Assembly: GCF_038069945.1 (NCBI RefSeq)
Contig: NZ_JBBPEV010000002.1
Coordinates: forward strand, 62,001-126,000
Source: Aquabacterium sp. A3
GTDB taxonomy: Bacteria > Pseudomonadota > Gammaproteobacteria > Burkholderiales > Burkholderiaceae_C
DNA length: 64,000 nucleotides
Direction: 5' to 3'
Shown: positions 38,099 through 46,169 of the stretch, piece by piece
How positions within the stretch are numbered: the stretch's first letter is position 1
How the letters are laid out: each line of letters opens with the position of its first letter
The notes under the pieces: generated by a model
Told to the model about the DNA's origin: nothing
Seen by the model: the letters and a program-made list of their open reading frames with translations, nothing else
Database searches by the model: none
Translations under genes and position numbers: made by a program

Positions 38099-38806
38099 AT
38101 GACCCCCACCTTGCTTCAAAAGCTGTTGAGTGAGTTTCTGGGCACGGCCTTGCTGCTGGCCGTGGTGATCGGCTCGGGCATCATGGCTGAAGGCCTGGCC
38201 CAGGGCAATGTGGCCCTGGCCCTGCTGTGCAACACCCTGGCCACCGTGGGCGGGCTGTACATCCTCATCGAGGTGTTCGGGCCCGTGGGCGGCGCTCACT
38301 TCAACCCGGCCGTCAGCCTGGTGATGACGCTGCGTGGCTACATGCCATGGTCACTGCTGGGCCTGTACGTGGTGGTGCAACTGGCCGGGGCGGCCTGTGG
38401 GGCCTGGCTGACGCACGCCATGTTTGACGTGCCGGTGTGGCAGTGGGCCACCAAGGTGCGCAGCGGCCCGGCCCTGTGGCTGGCCGAGGGTGTGGCCACG
38501 GCAGGCTTGCTGCTGGTCATCCTGCGCGCGCCGGCGGCCCGTGTGGCGGCCATGGTGGCGGCCTACATTGGGGCGGCCTACTTCTTCACCGCGTCCACCT
38601 CGTTTGCCAACCCGGCGGCGGCGTTCGGACGCATGTTCAGTGACAGCTTTGCCGGCATCCAGCCGGCCAGCGTGCCCGCCTTCATGCTGGCCCAGGTGGC
38701 AGGTGCCCTGGTAGGCTGGTTGCTGCACCGCGCGCTGGGTGGCGACCGCCCAGTGACCCAGTCCGCCCCCGACATTCCTCCTGCCAACCACCCCCGAGCC
38801 GCATGA
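38099..38806 (+). CDS. aqpS: Aquaglyceroporin, AqpS-like arsenite channel
   Basis: 235 residues. MIP fold with six membrane spans and two NPA motifs: HFNPAVSL and FANPAAAFGR. Located in the ars operon between the two arsenate reductases, the position AqpS has in Sinorhizobium meliloti, where it lets arsenite leave the cell passively. No ArsB or Acr3 pump is present in this operon. Overlaps the next gene by 4 bases. Confidence 0.85.
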   Translation: MTPTLLQKLLSEFLGTALLLAVVIGSGIMAEGLAQGNVALALLCNTLATVGGLYILIEVFGPVGGAHFNPAVSLVMTLRGYMPWSLLGLYVVVQLAGAACGAWLTHAMFDVPVWQWATKVRSGPALWLAEGVATAGLLLVILRAPAARVAAMVAAYIGAAYFFTASTSFANPAAAFGRMFSDSFAGIQPASVPAFMLAQVAGALVGWLLHRALGGDRPVTQSAPDIPPANHPRAA

Positions 38807-39225
38807 GCGACACCATCATCTTCCACAACCCCCAGTGCGGCACCTCGCGCAACACCCTGGCGCTGATCCGCAATGCGGGCATCGAGCCGCAGGTCATCCA
38901 CTACCTGGAGACGCCACCCAGCCGCGAGCACTTGGCGCAACTCATCCGCGACTGCGGCCTGAGCGTGCGCGAGGTGCTGCGCGCCAAGGGCGATGTCTAC
39001 GATGAACTGGGCCTGTCGGCGCCCCACTGGACGGACGACCAACTGCTGGACTTCATGGTGGCCCACCCCATCCTGATCAACCGGCCCATCGTGGTCACGC
39101 CCAAGGGCACGGCGCTGTGCCGCCCGTCCGAGAAGGTGCTCGACATCTTGCACCAGCCCCAGCAGGGGCCCTTCACCAAAGAAGATGGTGAGGTGGTGAT
39201 CGACGCCGAAGGGCGCCGCGTGTGA
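38803..39225 (+). CDS. arsC: Arsenate reductase, glutaredoxin type
   Basis: 140 residues. E. coli-type ArsC: HNPQCGTSRNTL with catalytic Cys12, then NRPIVVTPKGTALCRPSEKVLDI with the Arg residues that bind arsenate. Glutaredoxin/glutathione-dependent. A second, unrelated arsenate reductase in the same operon. Converges with the TetR gene (11-base gap). Confidence 0.93.
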   Translation: MSDTIIFHNPQCGTSRNTLALIRNAGIEPQVIHYLETPPSREHLAQLIRDCGLSVREVLRAKGDVYDELGLSAPHWTDDQLLDFMVAHPILINRPIVVTPKGTALCRPSEKVLDILHQPQQGPFTKEDGEVVIDAEGRRV

Positions 39226-39236
39226 CCCTCGGCCCC

Positions 39237-39944
39237 TCAGGCCGCTGCGGGCGGCTTGAGCGTGGCCTCTTGCGCCCGCGCATACGCGATGCAGGCCTCG
39301 AAGATGGCCTGTGCGTTGCGCAGCACGTCTTCCAGCGGGGTCTTGCAGCGCTCGGCCACCCATTGCGTGGCAATGCGCGTGTTCGAGCCCACCAGGCCGT
39401 CGGCGATCATCTGGTGGCTCAGGCCCAGCTCTTCGAGCCGGGGAAACATCTGTCGGATGAAGCTGGCGATCAGGTGCGCAAAATCCTGCGTGGCCTTGCC
39501 CGTCAGGTCGCTCATGCTCTGCCCCACGTTCAAGGCGTCGATCAGGCCCACGCGGGCGCGTCGTGGATCGTCGCGGATGAACTCGAAGAAGGTGCGCAGC
39601 GCGGCTTCGGCCAGCTTTTCGGGCTCGGGCTCGCAGCGGGCCAGGGCCATCACCGTGTGCTGCATCAGTTCGCGGTTGATGGTGACGTACACGGCCTTGA
39701 ACAAGGCCTCCATGCTGTCAAACGACTCGTAGAAGTAGCGCGAGGTGAGTTGTGCCTTGCCGCACACATCACGCACGGTGGACGCGTGGTAGCCCTGCTC
39801 GCCGAACACGGCCAGGCCGGCCTCGATCAGGCGGGCCTTGCGTTGCCGCTGGCGCTCTTGCGAGTCCACCCCGCCGTAGCGTCGGCCGGACGGCCCCGGG
39901 GACGCGGGGGATTCAGGGTTAACCCTATTTTTGGAAACAGACAT
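39237..39944 (-). CDS. TetR family repressor
   Basis: 235 residues from ATG 39944 (MSVSKNRVNP). HTH: RLIEAGLAVFGEQGYHASTVRDVCGKAQLTSRYFYESF. It begins with an RRYGG motif and a helical linker, also present in the second TetR at 53258. The palindrome TCAAATA-CGA-TATTTGA (39947-39963) touches the start codon, which indicates autorepression. The longer open frame upstream runs through the SDR gene and is not used. Divergent from the SDR gene; regulator of the SDR, esterase and monooxygenase is inferred from the shared operator. Confidence 0.85.
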   Translation of the reverse strand: MSVSKNRVNPESPASPGPSGRRYGGVDSQERQRQRKARLIEAGLAVFGEQGYHASTVRDVCGKAQLTSRYFYESFDSMEALFKAVYVTINRELMQHTVMALARCEPEPEKLAEAALRTFFEFIRDDPRRARVGLIDALNVGQSMSDLTGKATQDFAHLIASFIRQMFPRLEELGLSHQMIADGLVGSNTRIATQWVAERCKTPLEDVLRNAQAIFEACIAYARAQEATLKPPAAA

Positions 39945-39946
39945 TG

Positions 39947-39980
39947 TCAAATACGATATTTGAAATTGACGATTGTCAAA
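39947..39980. promoter_or_regulatory. TetR operator between tetR and SDR
   Basis: A perfect palindrome TCAAATA-CGA-TATTTGA (39947-39963), overlapping ATATTTGAAAT (39956-39966), 5 bases, ATTGTCAAA (39972-39980), which is the reverse complement of the operator at 33312-33336. Read on the minus strand it also holds TTGACA, 17 bases, TCGTAT, a weak promoter for the repressor. Confidence 0.65.
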
Positions 39981-40086
39981 TTCACACCTGCACGCAATCA
40001 GCGCCTGCACTTGCCGATTGTGGCATCGCACGATGGCCTGTGCAGGCCCTGGGTGTACGCATTCTTCCCCCCCTTCACGGATCGCC

Positions 40087-40929
40087 ATGAAAGACTTCAA
40101 GAACAAGGTGGCCGCCATCACGGGCGCCGCATCGGGCATGGGCCGCACGCTGGCGCTGGAGCTGGCCCGCCGTGGCTGCCATCTGGCACTGAGCGATGTC
40201 AATGAAAAGGGCTTGATCGAGACGGCCGAGATGGCCAGCAAGCTGGGCGTGAAGGTCACGACCGCCAGGGTGAACGTGGCTGACCGTGACGAGGTCTTCG
40301 CCTGGGCAGACCGCGTGGCCAGCGAGCATGGCGAGGTCAACCTGGTGTTCAACAACGCCGGTGTGGCGCTGGGCGCCTTCCTGGAAACGGTCAAGCCCGA
40401 AGACTTCCAGTGGATCATGGGCATCAACTTCTGGGGCGTGGTGTGGGGCACCCAGGCCTTCTTGCCGCACTTGAAGGCCTCGGGCGATGGCCACATCGTC
40501 AACACCTCCAGCCTGTTCGGCCTGCTGTCGCTGCCCACGCAAGGCACCTACAACAGCAGCAAGTTCGCGGTGCGCGGCTTCACCGAGGCCCTGCGCCAGG
40601 AGCTGGACCTGGAGAAGTGCGGCGTGAGCGCCACCTGCGTGCACCCGGGTGGCATCCGCACCAACATCGCCCGCGACGCCAAGATGGACAACAGCATCAG
40701 CGCCAAGACGGGCGCCAATCCCGAGACGGCCAAGGCCAAGTTCGACAAGCTGCTCAACACCACCACGGCCGAGAGCGCTGCTCGCCAGATCTTGCGTGCG
40801 GTGGAGGGCAACCAGCGCCGCGTGCTGGTGGGGCCTGATGCCAAGTTCCTGGACAAGGTGGTGCGCTTCTTTGGCTCGTGGTACCAGCCCATGACCACCT
40901 TCTTTGCCAAGAAGACCATGCTGGGTTGA
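40087..40929 (+). CDS. Short-chain dehydrogenase/reductase
   Basis: 280 residues from ATG 40087. Classical SDR: cofactor loop TGAASGMG, NNAGVALG, catalytic Ser in NTSSLFG, YNSSK (Tyr-x3-Lys). Asp in LSDVN after the second strand suggests NAD(H) preference. Likely oxidises an alcohol or ketone in the same pathway as the monooxygenase. Divergent from the TetR gene with a shared operator; the esterase follows 36 bases later. Confidence 0.88.
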   Translation: MKDFKNKVAAITGAASGMGRTLALELARRGCHLALSDVNEKGLIETAEMASKLGVKVTTARVNVADRDEVFAWADRVASEHGEVNLVFNNAGVALGAFLETVKPEDFQWIMGINFWGVVWGTQAFLPHLKASGDGHIVNTSSLFGLLSLPTQGTYNSSKFAVRGFTEALRQELDLEKCGVSATCVHPGGIRTNIARDAKMDNSISAKTGANPETAKAKFDKLLNTTTAESAARQILRAVEGNQRRVLVGPDAKFLDKVVRFFGSWYQPMTTFFAKKTMLG

Positions 40930-40965
40930 TTCGTTTCCACTGCCGTACCTGAAAGACTTCTGCCC

Positions 40966-41913
40966 ATGTCCGCCGCCCCCATTCAGCGCATTTACGAGCC
41001 GGTGCCCGGCGCCCGCGAAAGCATCACCTCGGCCCTGATGCGCAGCAGCCTGCGCTTTTTGTTCAAGCCGGTGATCAAGCCACCCATGCCCGTGGGCTTG
41101 CAGCGCGCCGTGCTGCACACGCTGTCGGTGTCGATGCCGCCGGGTGGTGGTGTGAAGGTGGAGAAGGTGATGATTGGCAAGCTGGCGGCCGAGCGCATCA
41201 CGCCCAAGGCCACGCCGCAGCCCAAGCACGCCATGCTGTACCTGCACGGCGGTGCGTTTTGTGCCGGCAGCCCGCGCAGCCACCGCAGCATCACCACGCG
41301 CCTGAGCCGCATGGCCAACTGCGAGGTGCTGGCCGTTCATTACCGCCGCGTGCCCGAGCACCCGTTTCCGGCGCAGATCGAAGACTCGCTGGCCGGCTAC
41401 AAAGAGCTGCTCAAGCGGGGCTACCAGCCCGAGCACATCGCCGTGGGCGGGGATTCGGCCGGTGGCACGCTGACGCTGCTGCTGTTCAAGGCGCTGGAGC
41501 TGGAAGGCCTGCCCACGCCCAAGTGCCTGGTGATGATGTCGCCCGCGTTTGACGCCAAGCTCAACAGCGACAGCGTGAAGAAGTACAAGAAGCTCGACCC
41601 GATGATCAACATCGAGTGGGGCATGCAGGGCTTTGCCTGGTACCGCCCGCGCCACGACCACCCGCTGGCCTTCCCCAAGCGGCAAGACCTGAGCACCCTG
41701 CCGCCCACGCTGGTGCAGGTGGGCGAGATCGAGGTGCTGCACGACGATTCGGTCTGGCTGCTGCACGCGGCCAAGCGCTTTGATCGCCACGTGGAGCTGG
41801 AGGTCTACAAGGGCCGCTGGCACGTGTTCCAGATTCACGCCGGCATCATGCCGAGCGCCACCAAGGCGCTGGAGCGCCAGGCGGCGTTCATGAAGCAGCA
41901 GTGGGGGGTGTGA
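40966..41913 (+). CDS. HSL-family alpha/beta hydrolase (LipR/acetyl-hydrolase-like)
   Basis: 315 residues. Hormone-sensitive-lipase type: oxyanion motif LYLHGGAFCAGS, nucleophile GGDSAGGT, with Asp in VGEIEVLHDD and catalytic His in WHVFQIH. Splits a short-chain ester; would act on the ester made by the Baeyer-Villiger enzyme (inference). Downstream of SDR in one operon. Confidence 0.87.
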   Translation: MSAAPIQRIYEPVPGARESITSALMRSSLRFLFKPVIKPPMPVGLQRAVLHTLSVSMPPGGGVKVEKVMIGKLAAERITPKATPQPKHAMLYLHGGAFCAGSPRSHRSITTRLSRMANCEVLAVHYRRVPEHPFPAQIEDSLAGYKELLKRGYQPEHIAVGGDSAGGTLTLLLFKALELEGLPTPKCLVMMSPAFDAKLNSDSVKKYKKLDPMINIEWGMQGFAWYRPRHDHPLAFPKRQDLSTLPPTLVQVGEIEVLHDDSVWLLHAAKRFDRHVELEVYKGRWHVFQIHAGIMPSATKALERQAAFMKQQWGV

Positions 41914-41942
41914 GCCTCGGCTTCATGCCGGGTTGAGCGCGC

Positions 41943-42074
41943 AAGCCACCAGCCCAGGGCGGGCCGCGTGGCTTCAAGTGGGTGGTTCTGCCTGCGGCAG
42001 AACGCCCCTGCCCGGGGCTTGCGCGCCTCGGCACCCACTCAGGCGCCACGGGGCCCACCCTGGGCTGATGGCTT
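41943..42074. repeat. Imperfect fold-back element (30-bp arms)
   Basis: Arms 41943-41972 and 42045-42074 are inverted repeats, 27 of 30 bases matching. A second perfect hairpin GTTCTGCC-TGC-GGCAGAAC (41985-42003) lies inside. It has no gene and follows the esterase. It could form a large RNA or DNA cruciform; REP-like element or terminator are possible readings. Confidence 0.6.
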
Positions 42075-42171
42075 GGGGTGGCCATGTGGCGTGCCGCTGT
42101 TTGACTCTGTGCAGGACGAAAGGCCAATGCGGCAAACTGCGCAGAATTCTGTCAGCCACATGGAGCCACGC

Positions 42172-42387
42172 ATGCCCACCTCTGACCATGATGAGCTGCC
42201 GTCTACCCCGGCGCGCCCCAGGCTGTCTGAGCCAGGCGACCAGAGGGGCTGCTGCCACCGACCTGAGCGCGAGCGCATTCATCGGCTGTTGATCGACGAT
42301 GCCCGGCGCGGCTTGGAAGACGTGCTTGCGGGTCGCACCCGAGAAGCCGGCCAGGCTTTGGCCGCACTTCAAGAGCGTCGTGGCTGA
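42172..42387 (+). CDS. Small hypothetical protein, antitoxin-like C-terminus
   Basis: 71 residues. ATG 42172 has GGAG six bases upstream. Sequence ends IHRLLIDDARRGLEDVLAGRTREAGQALAALQERRG; this helical pattern resembles the C-terminal region of some type II antitoxins. No toxin gene is seen beside it. Unknown function; weak support that it is translated. Confidence 0.3.
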   Translation: MPTSDHDELPSTPARPRLSEPGDQRGCCHRPERERIHRLLIDDARRGLEDVLAGRTREAGQALAALQERRG

Positions 42388-42852
42388 GCGCTTTCACCGG
42401 GTTGTGCTGACAACCCATCTTGCCCCCAGCCTTGCCTACACTCCAAACCGCTGCCTGAGGCGTGCCGGGCAAATGCCGTCACCGGTCGGGTGCCCTGGCC
42501 TCACAACCGGGCATCGTATGCGGGGCCTGCGTTCCCGCCAGGCAGCACCCGCCTAACGCCCCACACGAGCACCCGCCAGGGGTCTGTGCCCCCAGTGGCG
42601 CCTCGGGGGGGCCGAGAAGCGCAGGCATGGGCCGGGCGCGGCTTCGCGGGCGAAGTCGCGCTTTCATCATCTGGCTTGCCGTGGCTGTGTGAGCGCAGTG
42701 GCGGGCGCATGGCGCACGCCGCGCAGCGAGTTCCACGGCACCGGCCCGTGGCGAGCATCGCAGGGGCGTCCTGCCTGTCCAGGCAGGACCACCCCCGTGA
42801 AGCCGCTGGGGGCACAGACCCCTGGCGGGTGCGGCCGATCCGAGTCAGCGCT
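42388..42852. other. Gene-poor stretch with inverted repeats
   Basis: No gene supported. It holds a perfect 27-base inverted repeat (42569-42595 and 42806-42832) and a perfect 10-bp hairpin GTCCTGCCTG-TC-CAGGCAGGAC (42768-42789) just before the chemoreceptor stop. Short open frames here do not resemble proteins. Confidence 0.6.
42569..42832. repeat. 264-bp element bounded by perfect 27-bp inverted repeats
   Basis: The left arm 42569-42595 begins GCACCCGCCAGGGGTCTGTG and the right arm 42806-42832 is its exact reverse complement. The arms enclose a GC-rich 210-base segment without a coding frame. Could be a MITE-like or REP-type element; target-site duplication was not seen. Confidence 0.6.
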
Positions 42853-44406
42853 TCACGCCACCCTGAACTTCCCCACCAGTTGCGACAACTGCGCCGCCTG
42901 GTGCTTCAGGCTTTCGGCGGCGGCGGCGCTTTCTTCCACCAGGGCGGCGTTTTGCTGGGTCACCTGGTCCAGCTGGCCCACGGCGTCTGACATCTGGCCG
43001 ATGGTGGTGGTTTGTTCATGGGCCGAGGTGGTGATCTCGTTGATCACAGCGCTCATGCGCTGCACCTGCTGCACGATGTCGGTGATGGTGGTGCCGGCGT
43101 TGCTGACCAGGGCCTGCCCGGTGTCCACCTTCTCGGCGCTGGCGCCGATCAGGCGCTTGATCTCGCGGGCGGCTTCGGCGCTGCGCTGCGCCAGGGTGCG
43201 CACCTCGCCGGCCACCACGGCAAAGCCGCGGCCCTGCTCGCCCGCGCGGGCGGCTTCCACCGCCGCGTTCAGCGCCAGGATGTTGGTCTGAAACGCGATG
43301 CTGTCGATGGTGCCGATGATGTCATTCACCTTTTGGGCGCTGGTGGCAATGTCTTGCATGGTGCCCACCACCTGCTGCATCACCTCGCCGCCTTGCTGGG
43401 CTGCCTGGCTGGCGCTCTGGGCCATCTGGGCGGCCTGGCGGGCGGTGTCGGCGTTGCGGTCCACGGTAGAGCGGATCTCGCTCATCGACGCCGACGTTTG
43501 CTGCAGGTTGCTGGCTTGCTCTTCCGTGCGTTGCGACAGGTCGGCGTTGCCGCTGGCGATCTGGCTGCTGCCGGTGGCGATCGAGTCGCTGGTGTGCCGC
43601 ACCTGCGAGACGATCTGCGACAAGTCGCTTTGCATCTGCGCCATGGCGGCCAGCACGCTGTGGGGCGGCGCGGCGGCAGCGCCAGGCACCGGGGCCAGGT
43701 CGCCCGCGGCCATGCGCAACACCACCTGGTTCAGGACAGCGGGCTCGGCGCCCAGTTGCGCCTTGATGCCGCGGGGAATCATCACCGTCATGCCCAAGGC
43801 CACGGCCAAGGCCAGGCTGGCGCCCACCAGCAACATCCACACGGTGGCGGTGTACACGGTGGCTTCATCTTGTGCGGCCAGTTGGCGGTGATGTTGCAGG
43901 TGCTCCAAATGGGCCTGAACCGCGCCCTGAAGTTCGTCGAGCAGTGGAATGCACTCGGCGTTGAGCTGTTGTGTGGCGCCGTCGTTGTCGCCAGCCATGG
44001 CTTTGGCGACGATCGCTGCGGCCACCGGGTGGTAGCGCCGCTCCACGTCGGCAATCTTCTGGATCAGGGCCTGTTCTTCTGGCGACGGCTTGATCTTGGC
44101 GGTGTCTTGCAAAGCAGCCAGGGCGGCATCCAGCTTGGCAGAGTGCTGCTGCAGTGCAGCTTGGGCGCGTTCTCGCTGGGCTGACGTGGAGGCCAGGATG
44201 AGGTTGCGTGCTTCATTGGCCCGACCGTTCACGCCGTCCAGCACCAGGTTGGACTGCAGTACATGCACGGCGTTGCCATTGACCGCCTCATCGAACTGCA
44301 GGTGCATGGCTGAGATCGAACGGTAGGAGAAACCTGCCAGGACCAGAAGAAGCGCCGCTAACACGCCAAAGGCCCCGGCCAGTTTGGACTGTAGGGTGGT
44401 GAACAT
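42853..44406 (-). CDS. Methyl-accepting chemotaxis protein
   Basis: 517 residues from ATG 44406 ([14 protein letters not shown]). Membrane segment 1 about 10-29 and segment 2 about 188-210. The periplasmic part is a 4-helix-type sensor ([34 protein letters not shown]). HAMP is weak. Signalling tip [29 protein letters not shown] is intact. Ligand unknown. Sigma-28 promoter match at 44454-44480. Divergent from another chemoreceptor. Confidence 0.92.
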   Translation of the reverse strand: MFTTLQSKLAGAFGVLAALLLVLAGFSYRSISAMHLQFDEAVNGNAVHVLQSNLVLDGVNGRANEARNLILASTSAQRERAQAALQQHSAKLDAALAALQDTAKIKPSPEEQALIQKIADVERRYHPVAAAIVAKAMAGDNDGATQQLNAECIPLLDELQGAVQAHLEHLQHHRQLAAQDEATVYTATVWMLLVGASLALAVALGMTVMIPRGIKAQLGAEPAVLNQVVLRMAAGDLAPVPGAAAAPPHSVLAAMAQMQSDLSQIVSQVRHTSDSIATGSSQIASGNADLSQRTEEQASNLQQTSASMSEIRSTVDRNADTARQAAQMAQSASQAAQQGGEVMQQVVGTMQDIATSAQKVNDIIGTIDSIAFQTNILALNAAVEAARAGEQGRGFAVVAGEVRTLAQRSAEAAREIKRLIGASAEKVDTGQALVSNAGTTITDIVQQVQRMSAVINEITTSAHEQTTTIGQMSDAVGQLDQVTQQNAALVEESAAAAESLKHQAAQLSQLVGKFRVA

Positions 44407-44453
44407 GATGTTTGTCCAATCTGTGTCGCAATCGAATGTTCGACACTTTTTTC

Positions 44454-44480
44454 GTATCGGCTGATTTGCGATGAACTTGA
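44454..44480 (-). promoter_or_regulatory. Sigma-28 (FliA) promoter of the chemoreceptor gene
   Basis: On the minus strand TCAAGTTC (44480-44473), 11 bases, GCCGATAC (44461-44454): 13 of 16 positions match TAAAGTTT-N11-GCCGATAA. Predicted start near 44447, 41 bases before the ATG. Confidence 0.6.
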
Positions 44481-44606
44481 GGCCGATGTGCAATGGCTTC
44501 CAGGCCCATGTTGTGCAATGGTTGGGCTCAAGTTCTGCGTTCGCTGGTTCGAAATAGCCGGGGTAGAAGGCCGTGGGGGCCATACACCGACCATTCAGGA
44601 GGCGCC

Positions 44607-46163
44607 ATGCCTGTTCGACTTTCTCGACTTTCGATCGGGCGCCAACTGGCCCTGGGCTTCGCCGTGGTGCTGGTGTTGTTGGTGGCCATCGCCGGGGTCG
44701 GGCTGGGCCGCATGCATGCCAGCGAGACCGAAACCCGGGCGATGCTGGCGGCGCCTTTGAACAAAGAGCGCCTGGTGAGCGACTGGTTTGCCATCGTCAA
44801 CGCGGGCACCCGACGCACGGTGGCTGTGGCGCGCAGCGCAGACCCTTCTTTGGCCAGCTTTTTTGCCGATGACGCCAAGAGCAGCAGTGCCCGCTCGACC
44901 GAGCTGCAAAAATCCATCGAAGCCTTGCTGAGCAGCCCTGCCGAAAAAGCCTTGTTTGCCGCCATTGGCGAGCACCGCAAGAACTTCATTCGCGCCCGCG
45001 ACGCCATCATGCAGCTCAAGCGAGAGGGGCGCGACGACGAGGCACTGAAACTGCTGGAGCAGGACTTTCAGCCCGTGGCGGCCGCCTATCTGGGTGGCAT
45101 GACCGACCTGGTCAAGCTTCAGCGCCAAGACCTGGACGCCCGGGCGGCGAGCCTGGAGGCCACCAACCGGGCAGGCAGCATGGTGCTGTGGGCGCTGACC
45201 GCGTGCGCTGTGGCCCTGGGCGCCGGGGTGTCGTGGTTCATCACGCGGCGCATCGGCCAGCCTTTGCGTGATGCGGCCCAGGCGGCGCAACGTGTGGCCG
45301 CCGGCGACCTGACCACACCGCTGCACAGCCAGCGTCAGGATGAGACGGGAGACCTGCTGCGCGCGCTTGAGGACATGCGCGTGCGCCTGGTGCAGGTGGT
45401 GTCGCGCGTCAGAGAAAACGCCGAGAGCGTGCTGACCGCCAGCAGCGAAATCGCCCAAGGCAACACGGACCTGAGCCAGCGCACCGAGCAACAAGCCTCG
45501 TCATTGCAAGAGACCGCCGCCACGATGGAGCAGCTCAGCGGCACTGTGCGCAACAACGCCGACAGTGCCTTGCAAGCCAACCAGTTGGGCGTGGGCGCCT
45601 CGGAAGTGGCCGTGCGTGGCGGTGAGGTGGTGCGCCAGGTGGTGGACACCATGCGCGAGATCCACGACAGCAGCCGGCGCATCGGCGACATCATCGGCAC
45701 CATCGACGGCATTGCCTTTCAGACCAACATCCTGGCGCTGAATGCAGCGGTGGAGGCCGCACGCGCGGGCGAGCAAGGGCGCGGCTTCGCCGTGGTGGCC
45801 GGTGAGGTTCGTTTGCTGGCGCAGCGCAGCGCCGACGCCGCCCGGCAGATCAAGGCCCTGATCGGCACCAGCACCGACAAGGTGGCACTGGGCAGCAACC
45901 TGGTGGAGCAGGCGGGGCAGACCATGGAGCAGGTGGTGGCGGGCATCCGCCAGGTCAGCACCATGGTGGCCGGCATCAGCGCGGCCAGCCAGGAGCAAAG
46001 CCACGGCGTGGGCCAGGTGGGCCAGGCCGTGACTCACCTGGACCAGGCCACGCAGCAAAACGCCGCGCTGGTGGAGCAGGGCGCCGCAGCGGCCGAGAGC
46101 CTGAAGCAGCAGGCCGCCCAACTGGTGGAGGCCGTGGCCGCCTTCAAGCTGGCCGCCCACTGA
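44607..46163 (+). CDS. Methyl-accepting chemotaxis protein
   Basis: 518 residues. ATG 44607 has AGGAGG upstream; the upstream in-frame extension is not conserved. Membrane segments about 13-33 and 193-213, a four-helix periplasmic domain ([42 protein letters not shown]), HAMP ([22 protein letters not shown]), and tip [29 protein letters not shown]. The sensor start resembles 4HB_MCP domains. A weaker sigma-28-like TCAAG is at 44528-44532. Ends 6 bases from the fadD stop. Confidence 0.92.
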   Translation: MPVRLSRLSIGRQLALGFAVVLVLLVAIAGVGLGRMHASETETRAMLAAPLNKERLVSDWFAIVNAGTRRTVAVARSADPSLASFFADDAKSSSARSTELQKSIEALLSSPAEKALFAAIGEHRKNFIRARDAIMQLKREGRDDEALKLLEQDFQPVAAAYLGGMTDLVKLQRQDLDARAASLEATNRAGSMVLWALTACAVALGAGVSWFITRRIGQPLRDAAQAAQRVAAGDLTTPLHSQRQDETGDLLRALEDMRVRLVQVVSRVRENAESVLTASSEIAQGNTDLSQRTEQQASSLQETAATMEQLSGTVRNNADSALQANQLGVGASEVAVRGGEVVRQVVDTMREIHDSSRRIGDIIGTIDGIAFQTNILALNAAVEAARAGEQGRGFAVVAGEVRLLAQRSADAARQIKALIGTSTDKVALGSNLVEQAGQTMEQVVAGIRQVSTMVAGISAASQEQSHGVGQVGQAVTHLDQATQQNAALVEQGAAAAESLKQQAAQLVEAVAAFKLAAH

Positions 46164-46169
46164 GCGGGC

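Noticed and set aside
42172..42387. Toxin-antitoxin pair in the 42 kb stretch
   Set aside because: Only an antitoxin-like small frame; no toxin-like partner next to it. Kept only as a low-confidence ORF.
41914..42852. CRISPR array or integron attC sites in the palindrome-rich stretch
   Set aside because: No regular spaced repeats and no integrase, cas genes or cassette structure.
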